Shown here piece after piece: positions 1 through 10,086 of a stretch of 64,000 nt of DNA (the first letter of the stretch is position 1; each line of letters starts with the position of its first letter). A program made the translations under genes and the position numbers. The notes below the pieces were generated by a model. That model was not told where the DNA came from and made no database searches. It saw only the letters and a program-made list of their open reading frames with translations. The DNA lies in NCBI RefSeq assembly GCF_032399705.1, contig NZ_CP135922.1, positions 4,402,001-4,466,000 on the forward strand, in the 5' to 3' direction. The stretch is from Paenibacillus sp. BIC5C1. GTDB lineage: Bacteria; Bacillota; Bacilli; Paenibacillales; Paenibacillaceae.

Positions 1-725
1 TAAGCTGATGGCCCTTTCGGCATCGCTGCCAGTGTCGCAATTTCCCATAATTCAAGCTTGTTTAAATCTTTTTTTCCAAAATAAAATTCAGAGGCAGCCT
101 TAATTCCATAACGCTGATGACCAAAGAAAATCCGGTTCAGATACATCGTCAGAATTTCGTCTTTTGTGTACTTGCGCTCCAATGCCATTGCAATGGAAAC
201 CTCCGTCGCTTTACGGAAGAAGGTTTTGTCACGGGACAAGAACATATTTTTCGCAAGCTGCTGAGTCAGTGTACTACCACCCTCCACCATGGAGCGGGCC
301 ATGACGTCTTTAACCGCCGCCCGTCCGATGGACCAGATATCCACGCCCTGATGCTCGTAGAATCGTCTGTCCTCCGTAGCAACAAAAGCTTCCTTTACCA
401 AATCCGGGATATCTTCTTCATTGACCGGCTCCAGCTTTTGAATGGACAACTCGCCCATTAACTGACCGTTACGATCATATACTTTCGAAGTTTCATTGAT
501 TGTTGTTTTGTCCTTGTTGGCTTTGAGCAGATTTTCACCACTCACCATAATAAATAAATATCCACCCAGTGCACAGAATATGGCGATTGCCATGGTGAAA
601 AACAGTGTCCATCCAACGCGTTTACCCGTAATTTTTTTCTTTTTAGAGGTCTTTGGCTTCGCTTTTTTGGTTGACTTGTTATTGTTGTTGCGATTGTTAG
701 ACCTCGACAACGGATCGTTTGGCAT
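1..725 (-). CDS. Bifunctional class A penicillin-binding protein (PBP1A type), N-terminal part
   Basis: Partial gene whose 3' part lies beyond the left edge. It encodes the N-terminus of a class A penicillin-binding protein that polymerises and cross-links peptidoglycan at the outer membrane face. The first 35 residues are Asn- and Lys-rich and cytoplasmic, followed by one membrane anchor at about 40-61. The glycosyltransferase-51 domain then shows EDRRFYEHQG (118-127, catalytic Glu) and GGSTLTQQ (149-156). The transpeptidase domain would be outside the window. The ATG at 725 has a strong AGGAGG seven bases upstream. Which PBP1 paralogue this is cannot be decided from the N-terminus. Confidence 0.93.
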   Translation of the reverse strand, partial: MPNDPLSRSNNRNNNNKSTKKAKPKTSKKKKITGKRVGWTLFFTMAIAIFCALGGYLFIMVSGENLLKANKDKTTINETSKVYDRNGQLMGELSIQKLEPVNEEDIPDLVKEAFVATEDRRFYEHQGVDIWSIGRAAVKDVMARSMVEGGSTLTQQLAKNMFLSRDKTFFRKATEVSIAMALERKYTKDEILTMYLNRIFFGHQRYGIKAASEFYFGKKDLNKLELWEIATLAAMPKGPSA

Positions 726-808
726 GTTACCTCCTGACTCCCTTTCAGTTGCATGATTTCTATTCGTCTGCTGGCTCAAACTCCTATAGAGCTTATTTTG
801 CCCGGAAT

Positions 809-838
809 GAAAAGAACAACCCTTATTCAGGTTGCTCT
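809..838 (-). terminator. Probable hfq terminator
   Basis: On the minus strand a stem of AGAGCAACC pairing with GGGTTGTTCT (one mismatch) closes a 7-base loop and runs into TTTTC. It lies 56 bases after the hfq stop and before the penicillin-binding protein gene. The U-tract is short, so termination may be partial. Confidence 0.55.
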
Positions 839-893
839 GTTTCAATTCCTATACATGTAGACGAAATGGTTGATAAAAAGGTTTCGTAATTTT

Positions 894-1136
894 TTAAGCT
901 TCGCCGCTATTATCTTGCTGCATCAGCGATACGCTGCGTTGCGGCGTGAACGTGGAGATGGCGTGCTTGTAGACCATTTGCTGGCGTCCGTCGCTGTCAA
1001 TGACGATCGTAAAATTGTCAAATGCCTTGATCGTTCCGCGGATTTGAAAGCCATTAGTCAAATAGACTGTAGCTGGAATGTTTTCTTTCCGCAGTTGGTT
1101 CAAGAACGTATCTTGGATGTTGATGGACTTGTTCAT
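894..1136 (-). CDS. hfq: RNA chaperone Hfq
   Basis: An 80-residue Sm-like protein that forms a hexameric ring and binds small RNAs and A-rich mRNA stretches. The Sm1 motif ([20 protein letters not shown]) and the Sm2 motif with YKHAIS are intact, and the length matches Firmicute Hfq. The open frame extends 17 codons further upstream, but the chosen ATG begins the standard [18 protein letters not shown] start and has GGGGG at a proper distance. It lies downstream of miaA as in Bacillus, but here a small membrane protein gene sits between them. Confidence 0.95.
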   Translation of the reverse strand: MNKSINIQDTFLNQLRKENIPATVYLTNGFQIRGTIKAFDNFTIVIDSDGRQQMVYKHAISTFTPQRSVSLMQQDNSGEA

Positions 1137-1370
1137 TAGCCGTACCCCCATTGGTTCATTTGAATTCGTGTTATAAGTAATATTCAATATCGCTGAGTAG
1201 CTTTCGTGCTATTATATCATGAACGGATTCATATAATCCACAAAAACCCCTTGTCTGCTATTTTGCACCTATGCCTGAGCTTCGCTTGCAACTAGAAGAC
1301 TTATCCATTATACACCGCTTGTCAGAATTGCAAAAGAGGGACAAATTCTACCTTTTTCCACGCTTCCCTT

Positions 1371-1592
1371 CTACCTTTCTTGATTTGTATACGGTTTCTC
1401 TTCTTCTCTGACTAGCGTAATATTTTTCCGATTCTTTCTATCATTGATCAAGAGTTTCAGGTATGTATTGGTATTGATTAGAACAATAATTAACCAAATT
1501 AAGGCTACAAGACCTCCAATGGCGAAACCAATTCCAATCAATCCTGAGAAAAAGAGATATAAACTCGCCACTCCGCTCGGTTCTGTACTCAT
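1371..1592 (-). CDS. Small membrane protein of unknown function
   Basis: A 73-residue protein I do not recognise. It has a hydrophobic stretch (about residues 9-40, enough for one long or two short membrane helices, with GLIGIGFAIGGL) followed by a basic, hydrophilic tail ending KPYTNQER. A strong GGGGGA ribosome binding site precedes the ATG, which supports expression. It lies between miaA and hfq, both on the same strand, but the miaA terminator just upstream suggests it has its own promoter in the AT-rich 1593-1740 spacer. No function is proposed. Confidence 0.7.
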   Translation of the reverse strand: MSTEPSGVASLYLFFSGLIGIGFAIGGLVALIWLIIVLINTNTYLKLLINDRKNRKNITLVREEEKPYTNQER

Positions 1593-1741
1593 AAAATCTC
1601 CCCCTCACCTTAGAAATAAAACCAAATAAACTGTCATGTGAATTCATTTTAATATTTATGTTATTTTTTTACAATGAATTTCTCTGCTTAAATCTGTAGT
1701 CACCACCGATTATCCCCTCTTTTAATAATGTCATTTCATAT

Positions 1742-1786
1742 AAAAAAAGTAAAACCTCTACCTTTTATTTCTAAAAGATAGAGGTT
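1742..1786 (-). terminator. Rho-independent terminator after miaA
   Basis: On the minus strand AACCTCTA and TAGAGGTT form the base of a longer imperfect stem (with CTTTTA/TAAAAG) followed by a T-rich run. It begins about 40 bases after the miaA stop and would end the mutS-mutL-miaA transcript. Confidence 0.85.
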
Positions 1787-1824
1787 CAAAAGTCCTAATA
1801 GGTGGCAAATTCCACCTTCGATAT

Positions 1825-2775
1825 TCAGTCAAACTTGCGTTTTATCATCTCACATACATGGGCATAATTCCCTGCAAAATCTTCCGTATCCGTCATATCC
1901 ACCCATTCAATGTCTTTCATATGCCGGAACCAGGACAATTGCCGCTTGGCAAAACGACGCGTATCCCTTTTCAGCCACTCCACCGCAGCATCCCAGCTTA
2001 CTTCACCCTGTAGATAAGCCGCAATTTCCTTATAGCCGAGTCCCTGCATGGAGATATGTCCTCTCGCTACGCCACGCTCCAGTAAAGACTTAACCTCATC
2101 TACCAGTCCCTGCTCGATCATAAGATCAATTCGCTCTTCCACTCGGGCATACAACTTCTGACGATCCATTGTCAACCCCACAATAAGCAGGTCATATGGG
2201 GACTCTTTTTTCTGGGAAGCCAGCTGCTCGGACAGCTTCTCACCTGTGAGGTGATAGATCTCCAGTGCACGGACAATTCGGCGCTGGTCATTCGGATGCA
2301 GTCGCTCTGCGCTAACCGGATCGATGACCCTCAGCTTATCATGTAACGCCTGCGGGCCATGTTGCTCTGCATAACGGAACTGTTCATCCCGGAACGCTTC
2401 ATCTGAACCGCTGTCCGAGAATTGAAAGCCGTAACATACCGATTCCACATACAGACCAGTACCACCAACAATAAAAGGCAACTTGCCACGCTCATGGATT
2501 TCCCCAATCAGACGTGTGCAGCTCTCCTGAAATTCCGCCACGGAATAGGGGTATTCCGGTTCGTGGATGTCGATAAGGTGATGGGGAACACCCTTCATTT
2601 CATCGCGAGTAATTTTGGCCGTTCCGATATCCATTTCGCGATATACCTGCATCGAATCCCCCGAAATAATCTCGCAATTGAACGCCTGTGCAAGCTCAAT
2701 ACTCATTCTTGTTTTGCCTACAGCTGTTGGTCCAACCAGCACAAGCAGCTTCGGTTTAGCTTCCGCTTTCAACAT
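1825..2775 (-). CDS. miaA: tRNA dimethylallyltransferase MiaA
   Basis: A 316-residue enzyme that transfers a dimethylallyl group to N6 of A37 in tRNAs reading codons that start with U; this is the first step of ms2i6A formation. The P-loop GPTAVGKT is at residues 15-22, followed by the substrate motif SGDSMQVYREMDIGTAK and the family motifs VGGTGLYVES and RRIVRALE. Length is normal. The start overlaps the end of the upstream methyltransferase gene by 20 bases, which indicates translational coupling in the mutS-mutL-methyltransferase-miaA operon. A terminator follows. Confidence 0.97.
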   Translation of the reverse strand: MLKAEAKPKLLVLVGPTAVGKTRMSIELAQAFNCEIISGDSMQVYREMDIGTAKITRDEMKGVPHHLIDIHEPEYPYSVAEFQESCTRLIGEIHERGKLPFIVGGTGLYVESVCYGFQFSDSGSDEAFRDEQFRYAEQHGPQALHDKLRVIDPVSAERLHPNDQRRIVRALEIYHLTGEKLSEQLASQKKESPYDLLIVGLTMDRQKLYARVEERIDLMIEQGLVDEVKSLLERGVARGHISMQGLGYKEIAAYLQGEVSWDAAVEWLKRDTRRFAKRQLSWFRHMKDIEWVDMTDTEDFAGNYAHVCEMIKRKFD

Positions 2776-3541
2776 TAATCACTCCGTACAGTGTTTTTGC
2801 ATTGCCCCGGTCATGTACTTCAAAACCGAGTCTTGTAAACTCCGCGCTGCCGCGCTTCTCTTTCATAACTACCCGCTTGCGGGCAACTCTTTTCGCTTCA
2901 ATAATACTCTGTTCATCCAAAGCGCTTGGATTCGCATAATCTCGCAAAGGCTGAATGGCGCTTGAATCAAGCATCGGTTCACGGAACATCGGATCGAAAT
3001 ATACCGTGTCACAGCTTCGGTCTGGCAAGGAACGCAGCAAATCGAGATGATTCGCATGCCGTAGCTCAATGCGCCGAAAAGCTTCGTTTACCGCAGGCTT
3101 AATGCTCTCATACTGAGACATGCCTTCTACTAATAACGTGTACAGTGGCAGGGAGCTTTCACAGGCGATGACCTTACCAGTTTTGCCTACAGCAACCGAG
3201 AATACCAGTGCATCGGTGCCCAATCCTGCTGTACAATCGATAACGGTATCCCCTTCAAGGATCGCCCCCGCGTCCAGCATCGGATCAGCTTCTCCGTTTA
3301 ACACACGTTTGGCCCGAACAAATCCCATACTGGGGTGAAACTCAAGCAGCGGTGAATCGGGACGAAACAAACGAACTTTCCCCTGAAGCACAACTACAAT
3401 TTCATCTATCCCATAATGTGCAATCAGTGCAGGCAAAGACATTTTTTTGCGCGGTACATAGGTCCCTCCTGTTGTTTCCGCCAGGTTTCGTGCACGTTCC
3501 ACAAGGTGGCCTGCTTCCTTTTCACCGGTTGTAATATACAT
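2756..3541 (-). CDS. Class I SAM-dependent methyltransferase, RsmJ-like
   Basis: A 261-residue Rossmann-fold methyltransferase. The SAM-binding motif I is visible in DCTAGLGTDALVFS (about 101-114), an acidic motif II residue follows in IACES, and motif IV is DPMFREP. The DPM-type motif and overall layout resemble RsmJ (16S rRNA m2G methyltransferase, DUF548), so an rRNA or DNA substrate is plausible but not shown. The N-terminal 90 residues form an extra substrate-recognition region. The gene lies 17 bases after mutL and overlaps miaA, so it is part of a translation/repair operon. Confidence 0.8.
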   Translation of the reverse strand: MYITTGEKEAGHLVERARNLAETTGGTYVPRKKMSLPALIAHYGIDEIVVVLQGKVRLFRPDSPLLEFHPSMGFVRAKRVLNGEADPMLDAGAILEGDTVIDCTAGLGTDALVFSVAVGKTGKVIACESSLPLYTLLVEGMSQYESIKPAVNEAFRRIELRHANHLDLLRSLPDRSCDTVYFDPMFREPMLDSSAIQPLRDYANPSALDEQSIIEAKRVARKRVVMKEKRGSAEFTRLGFEVHDRGNAKTLYGVINVESGS

Positions 3542-3558
3542 AACTTCCTCCTAAATAG

Positions 3559-5781
3559 CTACATGACCCGTTTGAACAATTTCTCCAGATCATAGGTTGA
3601 AAATGACACCACAATCGGTCTCCCGTGTGGACAAGTATATGGTTGACGGCAAGAACCTAGTCGCTGAATCAACACTTCCGCCTCCTGATCCGTCAATTTC
3701 TGATTGGCTTTGATAGAAGCCTTGCAGGAGCACATAATGGACGCCGCTTCTCGCATCTTGGCAACATCAATACTACGTTCACTCAGCACCCATTCTGACA
3801 TCTCTTCAATAATGTCTTTCTCATCCCCCTTAGGGAACCAAAACGGATGGGATCTCACCCGGAAAGTCTGCCCACCGAAATGTTCCAAATAGACACCTGC
3901 CTGCTCGAACCAAGCCAGTCTTGTTTTGAGCTTTTCGGTCTCGGATGGTGTGAACTCCAGTGTAATGGGCAGCAGCAACTCCTGCGAAGCCTGAGCCGGA
4001 TTGCCAAACTGCTCGTAGTAATATTCATAATTCACCCGTTCATGGGCTGCATGCTGATCAATCAGATATAGACCATCTTGATTTTGTGCAATCAAGTACG
4101 TCCCGTGGTGCTGCCCAATCAGACTTAGCTCGGGAAACGCAGGCATGGAAACATCCGACTTAATGGCGGATGCCAGCCTTGCCGGGTCCGGTAAACTTGG
4201 AGCCTTCCAGCTCCGCTCTCCTTTTGCAGCCACTACAGATGAATTATATGATGAACGCCCTTCTCTAACCGGAGAATTCACCGAATTAGAACGATACGCA
4301 GAAGCCTGAGCCTGTGAAGTAGATAACCCCTTATCTTCAGTTGGAGGTAATGCATCTTTCGCAGCACGATCTGCGTTAGCACCCGTACTTCCACTCACAG
4401 TAGAAGCAGCTGGATCGCTATGGGAGTTTTCGTCAGGACCATAATTTTGCTCCAGGACATTAGATCCTAGATCTCCGATCAACATCCCGAACGGATCATA
4501 GGATGGTGGTATCTCGGGTGGGGCTTCAGGCAACGGCAGCGTCTGACCCTCACCGGCTCCATCAGGAACTGATTGCACATTAGACGGAGCCACATCAGCC
4601 GGAGCATCCAGATCATCGTCCTCTGAAGTCGTTTTATCGAGGCCAGCAGTTTTCCCTAATGGACCCTGTTGCCCATACCCTGCAGATTCCGATTCGTCCT
4701 TTAAAGGACCTCTTGGGAACAGAAACTGTTCCTGAATAAAGGAACTGTTATCTCCACGTCTGATTTGCTGCTTGGTTACCTGGGGAATGAGCACTTCCTT
4801 ACGTAAGATTCCACGCAGTGTCGTTTCCACAAACTCGTACAGCTCCGCTTCCTTGCTAAAACGAACCTCCAGCTTCGCCGGATGCACGTTCACATCGACC
4901 AGGGATGGATGCATTTCCAATTGCACCACGACAAGTGGGAAGCGATTAATGGGCAGCAGCGTATGATACGCTTTTAGAATAGCCTGGTTGAGTCCGTAAT
5001 TCCGAATAAATCGTCCATTCACAATGGTTGACATGCCTCCACGATTGGCACGAGTCCATTCCGGCAAACTGATCAGCCCACTCACACGATAGTCTAGACT
5101 TTCCCCCTCAATGGGAAGCATCGCTTTCGCGGCACTGGTTCCATAGATCGCTGCAACCACTTGCAGTAAATCCCCATTGCCCAACGTTTGAAGTAGCGTG
5201 TTTTCATTATGTCGCAGCGTGAACGAGATATTAGGATGAGACATCGCCATGCGATAAAGAACATCCGAGATATGTCCCAGCTCAGTCTGGATCGTTTTCA
5301 TATATTTAAGTCTAGCCGGCGTATTGAAAAATAGTTCTTTTACCTCAAAGTCAGTGCCTTGAGGTGATGCCTCATCCTCATGTGAAAGAAGTTTGCCACC
5401 CTCAATCACGATTCGGCGTCCTCGCCCGTCATTCCCACTGGCCGATAATACTTCCACTTTGGAGACAGCCGCAATACTCGCCAAGGCCTCCCCCCGGAAT
5501 CCAAGACTTGTGATCTGGAACAGATCGCGGCCATGAGCTATTTTACTGGTTGCATGACGATAGAAGGCCTTCTCCATATCCTCCGGCTCGATACCGGAAC
5601 CATTGTCTTTGACCCGAATGCGGAGCAGTCCGCCTTCTTCCACCGTAACATCAATTTTGGAGGCGCCTGCATCCACCGAGTTTTCGAGCAGCTCCTTAAC
5701 GACTGAAGCTGGCCGTTCAACCACCTCACCTGCCGCAATCTGGTTGGCAATATGTTCATCAAGCACGTGAATTTTCGCCAC
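3559..5781 (-). CDS. mutL: DNA mismatch repair protein MutL
   Basis: A 740-residue mismatch repair protein. The N-terminal GHKL ATPase shows ELLENSVDAGA (30-40) with the catalytic Glu and GFRGEAL (94-100). A poorly ordered linker of about 200 residues, rich in Ser, Pro, Asp and Glu, spans roughly 345-545. The C-terminal domain has the endonuclease metal motif DQHAAHERVNYE (575-586), SCKASIKA and CPHGRP, so this is a nicking MutL as expected for a bacterium without MutH. The linker is longer than in Bacillus subtilis MutL (about 627 residues in total). It lies 21 bases downstream of mutS. Confidence 0.98.
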   Translation of the reverse strand: MAKIHVLDEHIANQIAAGEVVERPASVVKELLENSVDAGASKIDVTVEEGGLLRIRVKDNGSGIEPEDMEKAFYRHATSKIAHGRDLFQITSLGFRGEALASIAAVSKVEVLSASGNDGRGRRIVIEGGKLLSHEDEASPQGTDFEVKELFFNTPARLKYMKTIQTELGHISDVLYRMAMSHPNISFTLRHNENTLLQTLGNGDLLQVVAAIYGTSAAKAMLPIEGESLDYRVSGLISLPEWTRANRGGMSTIVNGRFIRNYGLNQAILKAYHTLLPINRFPLVVVQLEMHPSLVDVNVHPAKLEVRFSKEAELYEFVETTLRGILRKEVLIPQVTKQQIRRGDNSSFIQEQFLFPRGPLKDESESAGYGQQGPLGKTAGLDKTTSEDDDLDAPADVAPSNVQSVPDGAGEGQTLPLPEAPPEIPPSYDPFGMLIGDLGSNVLEQNYGPDENSHSDPAASTVSGSTGANADRAAKDALPPTEDKGLSTSQAQASAYRSNSVNSPVREGRSSYNSSVVAAKGERSWKAPSLPDPARLASAIKSDVSMPAFPELSLIGQHHGTYLIAQNQDGLYLIDQHAAHERVNYEYYYEQFGNPAQASQELLLPITLEFTPSETEKLKTRLAWFEQAGVYLEHFGGQTFRVRSHPFWFPKGDEKDIIEEMSEWVLSERSIDVAKMREAASIMCSCKASIKANQKLTDQEAEVLIQRLGSCRQPYTCPHGRPIVVSFSTYDLEKLFKRVM

Positions 5782-5802
5782 AGGTTTTCCCCTCCCCTAT
5801 AC

Positions 5803-8604
5803 TCAGGATAATTGCTGTGCCTTTAATTTGAGATCATTTAGTATTTGCATCGCCTGAAGTGGCGTCATATTCATTACATCAATATCTTTCATATTACGAA
5901 TAAACTCCCTTGCAGGCTTGTCAAGAGCAACTACCTCCGTTTTCGGAGTTACACTTGGTTCTTCATCCCCAAAGATGGACAGTTGAACCACATCGGCATG
6001 TTTGGAGACTGAATGCTGCTTGCTGGTTGGTTTATTAACGTGTTGTTTCCGTGCTGGATCTTCAGTCGCCACAGCCGATTCAATAGTTTCAACAGACTCC
6101 CCCTCACGGATTAATGAAGAATGATCTGTCGACTGGAACTGCACGCGCTGAACATGGTCATCACGTTGCTGCTTATCATTCCCGACAAATTCGCTGCCAA
6201 CCGCCACCTGAGCCGCCGCATGCTCAAAACCGTGCAGCAAGCCATTCGCACGTTCAATAATGCTGTCCGGCAGACCTGCAAGCCGCGCGCAATAGATTCC
6301 GTAGCTGCTGCTGGCAGCCCCGGCGATCAATTTACGCAGGAAATTAACCTTGTCCCCGCTCTCCTGAACGGCCATCGAGTAATTCGCCAACTTGTCCAAA
6401 CTCTCTTCCAAATGAGCAAGCTCATGGAAATGAGTTGATACCAGCGCTTTGCACCCAATGATATCGTGCACATATTCAATGACAGACTGGGCAATCGCCA
6501 TTCCCTCACTGGTAGACGTTCCCCGGCCCAATTCATCAATAATAATCAGGCTGCGTGGTGTTGCTTTATCCGTCATGACCTGAATGTCGGCCATCTCCAC
6601 CATAAACGTACTTTGTCCGCCGATGAGATCGTCTGCCGCACCAATCCGTGTGAAAATACGATCCATTATCGGTACTTCAGCTTGCCCAGCTGGCACGAAA
6701 CAGCCAATCTGCGCCAGAATCGAAATCAGTGCCACCTGCCGCATATACGTACTTTTCCCTGCCATATTTGGGCCGGTAATCAGCAGAATACGCGCCTCAT
6801 CCTTCTGCATCGCAGTATTGTTGGCAATGAAAGCTCCATCTCGCATCACTGCTTCAACTACCGGATGGCGCCCTTGTTCTAGGACCAGATCGTAACCATC
6901 GGTCAATGTAGGTCGTACGAAATTGCGCTCTGCACTGATGACGGCAAAGGATTGATACACATCAATCTCCGCGACCAGCTCAGCCAGTTTTTGCAGTCTG
7001 GCGATCTCCTGATTAAGCCGTTCCCGCAATTCCGCGAACAGGCCGTACTCAATATCAACCATCTTGTCCTGTGCTTCCAGAATCAGCGTCTCTTTTTCTT
7101 TCAGCTCCGGTGTAATATAACGTTCAGCATTGGCAAGGGTTTGTTTCCGCTCGTAACGGCCTTCTGGCAGAGAAGCCAGATTCGACTTTGTAATTTCAAT
7201 ATAGTATCCAAACACCTTGTTGTAGCCAATTTTCAGCGAGCGAATGCCTGTAGCTTCACGCTCTCTGGCTTCCAGTTCAGCAATCCACTGCTTGCCATTC
7301 ACCGAGGCTTCCCGGAGCTCATCCAGCCGCTCGTGGTACCCTTCACGAATTAAGCCGCCATCACGCACGGAAACCGGCGGCTCATCCACGATAGCCTGAC
7401 CAATTGCATCTCGCAAATCACTGCAATCATCCATAATACCAGCAATGTGCTGTAGCGTCGTGGAAGGCGAAGCTGCACAATACTGACGTAGCCCCGGAAT
7501 TTTGTCCAGTGACACCTTCAGTGCATTCAGATCCCGGCCGTTGGCGTTACCGAAGGCAATCCGACCCACCAGGCGTTCCAGATCGTAGATGTCTTTGAGT
7601 TCTGCACGCAGGTCTTCACGCAATATAAACTGGTTATACAGCGTATCTACTGCTTCCAAACGTTCATTGATTTTGCCTTTTTGCAGCAATGGTTTATCGA
7701 CCCAACGACGCAGCATCCGGGCACCCATGGACGTCTCTGTGCGGTCCAGGAGCCAGAGCAGTGAACCTTTTTTCGAACGCTCACGTACCGTTTCCACCAG
7801 TTCCAGATTGCGCCGAGTAAAGGGGTCCAGAATCATAAAGTGATCGGGCTCATACGTTGAAACCTGTGTCAATTGGCCAAGTGAACGCTTCTGAGTCTCA
7901 CTTAAATAGGAGAAAAGACGCGCTATACAGGCTTGACGTTCAGGCTCCAGACGTGCCCATACCGCTTCGCCGAATTGCTGACGCACCAAATCTTCTTTGC
8001 TCTTCGTCCATGGTGTATACACCACAGGTCGGCCAATTGGAGATGCCTGGGTAGCCACCGTATCCAGCAAGGCAGCATCCCCCACCAGTTCCGAAGGTTC
8101 ATAGATCCCAATCTCATCCTTGAGCCACTCTTGCGAGTACGGAACTGACGTCACATAGAGCTCTCCTGTGGACAAGTCACAGGCAGCCAGTGCAAGTGTG
8201 TTCTGGTTCCCTGTCAGGCAAACCATATAGTTGTTGGACTTGTCCCCCAATGTCTTACCTTCCATTACCGTACCGGGTGTTATAACTCGTACAATTTCAC
8301 GCCGTACCATGCCTTTGGTTACTGTTGGATCTTCCATCTGTTCGCAGATGGCTACTTTGTATCCTTTTTCAATCAAGCGCTGTATGTAATTGTCAGCCGA
8401 ATGATAAGGCACACCGCACATCGGGATTTTATCTTCTCCCCCACCTGCGCGTGCTGTTAAAGTAATTTCTAGTTCACGGGAAGCATTAACTGCATCCTCA
8501 AAGAACATTTCATAGAAATCACCTAATCTAAAAAAAAGAAAAGCGTCCTGCGCTTCGGCCTTCACTTGCAAATATTGTTGAATCATTGGCGTATACTGAG
8601 CCAT
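5803..8604 (-). CDS. mutS: DNA mismatch repair protein MutS
   Basis: A 933-residue mismatch sensor. The mismatch-contacting Phe-x-Glu is in GDFYEMF (Phe30, Glu32). The lever and clamp regions follow, then the ATPase with Walker A GPNMAGKS (611-618), the ST-x-FxxEM motif (GQSTFMVEM) and Walker B DELGRGTS. After the ATPase domain there is an extended, hydrophilic C-terminal region, before a terminal segment ending DLKLKAQQLS, which in Bacillus contains the beta-clamp and tetramerisation elements. It is the first gene of the mismatch repair operon; the 199-base spacer upstream holds an imperfect GC-rich hairpin at about 8666-8697. Confidence 0.98.
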   Translation of the reverse strand: MAQYTPMIQQYLQVKAEAQDAFLFFRLGDFYEMFFEDAVNASRELEITLTARAGGGEDKIPMCGVPYHSADNYIQRLIEKGYKVAICEQMEDPTVTKGMVRREIVRVITPGTVMEGKTLGDKSNNYMVCLTGNQNTLALAACDLSTGELYVTSVPYSQEWLKDEIGIYEPSELVGDAALLDTVATQASPIGRPVVYTPWTKSKEDLVRQQFGEAVWARLEPERQACIARLFSYLSETQKRSLGQLTQVSTYEPDHFMILDPFTRRNLELVETVRERSKKGSLLWLLDRTETSMGARMLRRWVDKPLLQKGKINERLEAVDTLYNQFILREDLRAELKDIYDLERLVGRIAFGNANGRDLNALKVSLDKIPGLRQYCAASPSTTLQHIAGIMDDCSDLRDAIGQAIVDEPPVSVRDGGLIREGYHERLDELREASVNGKQWIAELEAREREATGIRSLKIGYNKVFGYYIEITKSNLASLPEGRYERKQTLANAERYITPELKEKETLILEAQDKMVDIEYGLFAELRERLNQEIARLQKLAELVAEIDVYQSFAVISAERNFVRPTLTDGYDLVLEQGRHPVVEAVMRDGAFIANNTAMQKDEARILLITGPNMAGKSTYMRQVALISILAQIGCFVPAGQAEVPIMDRIFTRIGAADDLIGGQSTFMVEMADIQVMTDKATPRSLIIIDELGRGTSTSEGMAIAQSVIEYVHDIIGCKALVSTHFHELAHLEESLDKLANYSMAVQESGDKVNFLRKLIAGAASSSYGIYCARLAGLPDSIIERANGLLHGFEHAAAQVAVGSEFVGNDKQQRDDHVQRVQFQSTDHSSLIREGESVETIESAVATEDPARKQHVNKPTSKQHSVSKHADVVQLSIFGDEEPSVTPKTEVVALDKPAREFIRNMKDIDVMNMTPLQAMQILNDLKLKAQQLS

Positions 8605-8803
8605 GAGTATCCTCCATCCGTTCCATTGTTGTCAGGAAGAGAAGCTGTCCCGGAAGGAGCAATAAGGCGGTTAGGCACCTTAATCGTGCCGCCGCCTCAT
8701 GTTTCGGCATCCGCCGCTTCCCTCACAGGTTGCTGTTCCATTTCTTCCGTAACGATGATCAAAATCGACTTACTTCTCATTATAACAAAAAAGTGCCCAC
8801 TCT

Positions 8804-10054
8804 TCATGAACCTGCTCGAATATTCCAGAGTTTACGTATATCCCGACTCTCGTCCCATGTCCTACCCTGTCTTAACTGGCTAATTAATGGAGCAGCGTAA
8901 AGTTCATAACGTTCATAACCATCCATTTGTGTCAGGTCATCCAGCAGTGCCGGAATATGCGCTTGCATCACATCACGGTTGCCTTCATAAAAAGCAGTAT
9001 GAATAACAGCCTTCGCCAATGGACGTTGACGCAATTGATGGTACCCTCTCGCGATAAGACCAGCCAAAGCAACAACTCCTTTTGCAACGAGAGGAGATAC
9101 CAGAAAACTGGGTAACGTACGGTATTCGAATCCACCGTAAGATTTCAGTCGAAAATCACCTAGTGCCCCATAACGTGGACGCCGGCCTGATCCTCGCGGA
9201 TCCTGAAGAACGGCAAGCGGCAGCGCCAGATAATTGTCAAGTGCGCGCAGCAAGTCCCCGTTTAGTGTAACACCACTGAAATGAACATGTCCGCCCAGTG
9301 GCAAGCCACGCTGGGGCATTCCCCCTGCCTGCCAGATCAGCGAGTGATCACTAATGCTGCGGGATGCGGCCGCAAAGGCTCTCATCAGATGAGCCAATAA
9401 CTCGCGCGGCTCAGAGCTGGGGGCAGGTCGCAGTTCGGCTACAGGATATATTCTTCGTCCATTAATCGTCACGGAATCACAGCCAGCTACACCTGTTCGT
9501 TCGAGAAATCTGGAGGCGGGCACGATTTTGGATTCCGGCATTTGCACAAGCAGGAATTCAGGGTCCATTCCAAGTATGGGGGGTGCATTACGATGCCGCT
9601 CTTCATTCAGTTCGGACTGAAGCTGTTTCCAGCCTGCACGGTACATGGCAGAGAGATCCGTCATGCCCTTCCATGGCCTTGGGTCAATCGAGATGACAGC
9701 ACATCCACTCTTACCTGACGCTTCCAGTTTTACAGCGCCGTGATCCAATCCAACCGTATACAATGTTTTGGTGGCAAGCCGTTCAATGCGTTTGAATAAC
9801 GATGATGCCGCTTCACGATCCAAAACACTTTCTTGTGCTCCACCCATGCCACTGGTGTCCCTACGTTTGATGCGAATCGCTTGCAGACAGCATATTTCTA
9901 CTTCGTAACGTACACGCAGACCCAACTCCCGGTCACGCCTGCCCTGCGATGCCAGCACTTCAATCCCGGATCGTTTTAGGCGATCTGCCCGTTCACGAGG
10001 GAGCATGCGTTCATATCGGCGCACCGCCTCCTCGGCCTCATCGATCACATTCAT
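8804..10054 (-). CDS. Amidoligase-type (COOH.NH2 ligase, phiEco32-like type 2) protein
   Basis: A 416-residue protein. From about residue 155 it resembles the ATP-grasp-like COOH.NH2 ligases first described in phage phiEco32 (Pfam Put_amidoligase/COOH-NH2_lig), with MGMDPEF-like GMDPEFLL, an acidic AELRPAPSSEP, GGHVHFSG and the late GGFEYRTLPSFL. These are glutamine-synthetase-fold enzymes predicted to join a carboxyl and an amine. The N-terminal 150 residues are family-specific. The gene lies between the cotE terminator and mutS, replacing nothing known in Bacillus. The ATG at 10054 has GGAGGTG upstream. The natural substrate is unknown; a spore-envelope or peptide-tagging role is inference only. 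Confidence 0.75.
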   Translation of the reverse strand: MNVIDEAEEAVRRYERMLPRERADRLKRSGIEVLASQGRRDRELGLRVRYEVEICCLQAIRIKRRDTSGMGGAQESVLDREAASSLFKRIERLATKTLYTVGLDHGAVKLEASGKSGCAVISIDPRPWKGMTDLSAMYRAGWKQLQSELNEERHRNAPPILGMDPEFLLVQMPESKIVPASRFLERTGVAGCDSVTINGRRIYPVAELRPAPSSEPRELLAHLMRAFAAASRSISDHSLIWQAGGMPQRGLPLGGHVHFSGVTLNGDLLRALDNYLALPLAVLQDPRGSGRRPRYGALGDFRLKSYGGFEYRTLPSFLVSPLVAKGVVALAGLIARGYHQLRQRPLAKAVIHTAFYEGNRDVMQAHIPALLDDLTQMDGYERYELYAAPLISQLRQGRTWDESRDIRKLWNIRAGS

Positions 10055-10086
10055 CCTGTCCCACCTCCCGATACTCGCCCAAAAAT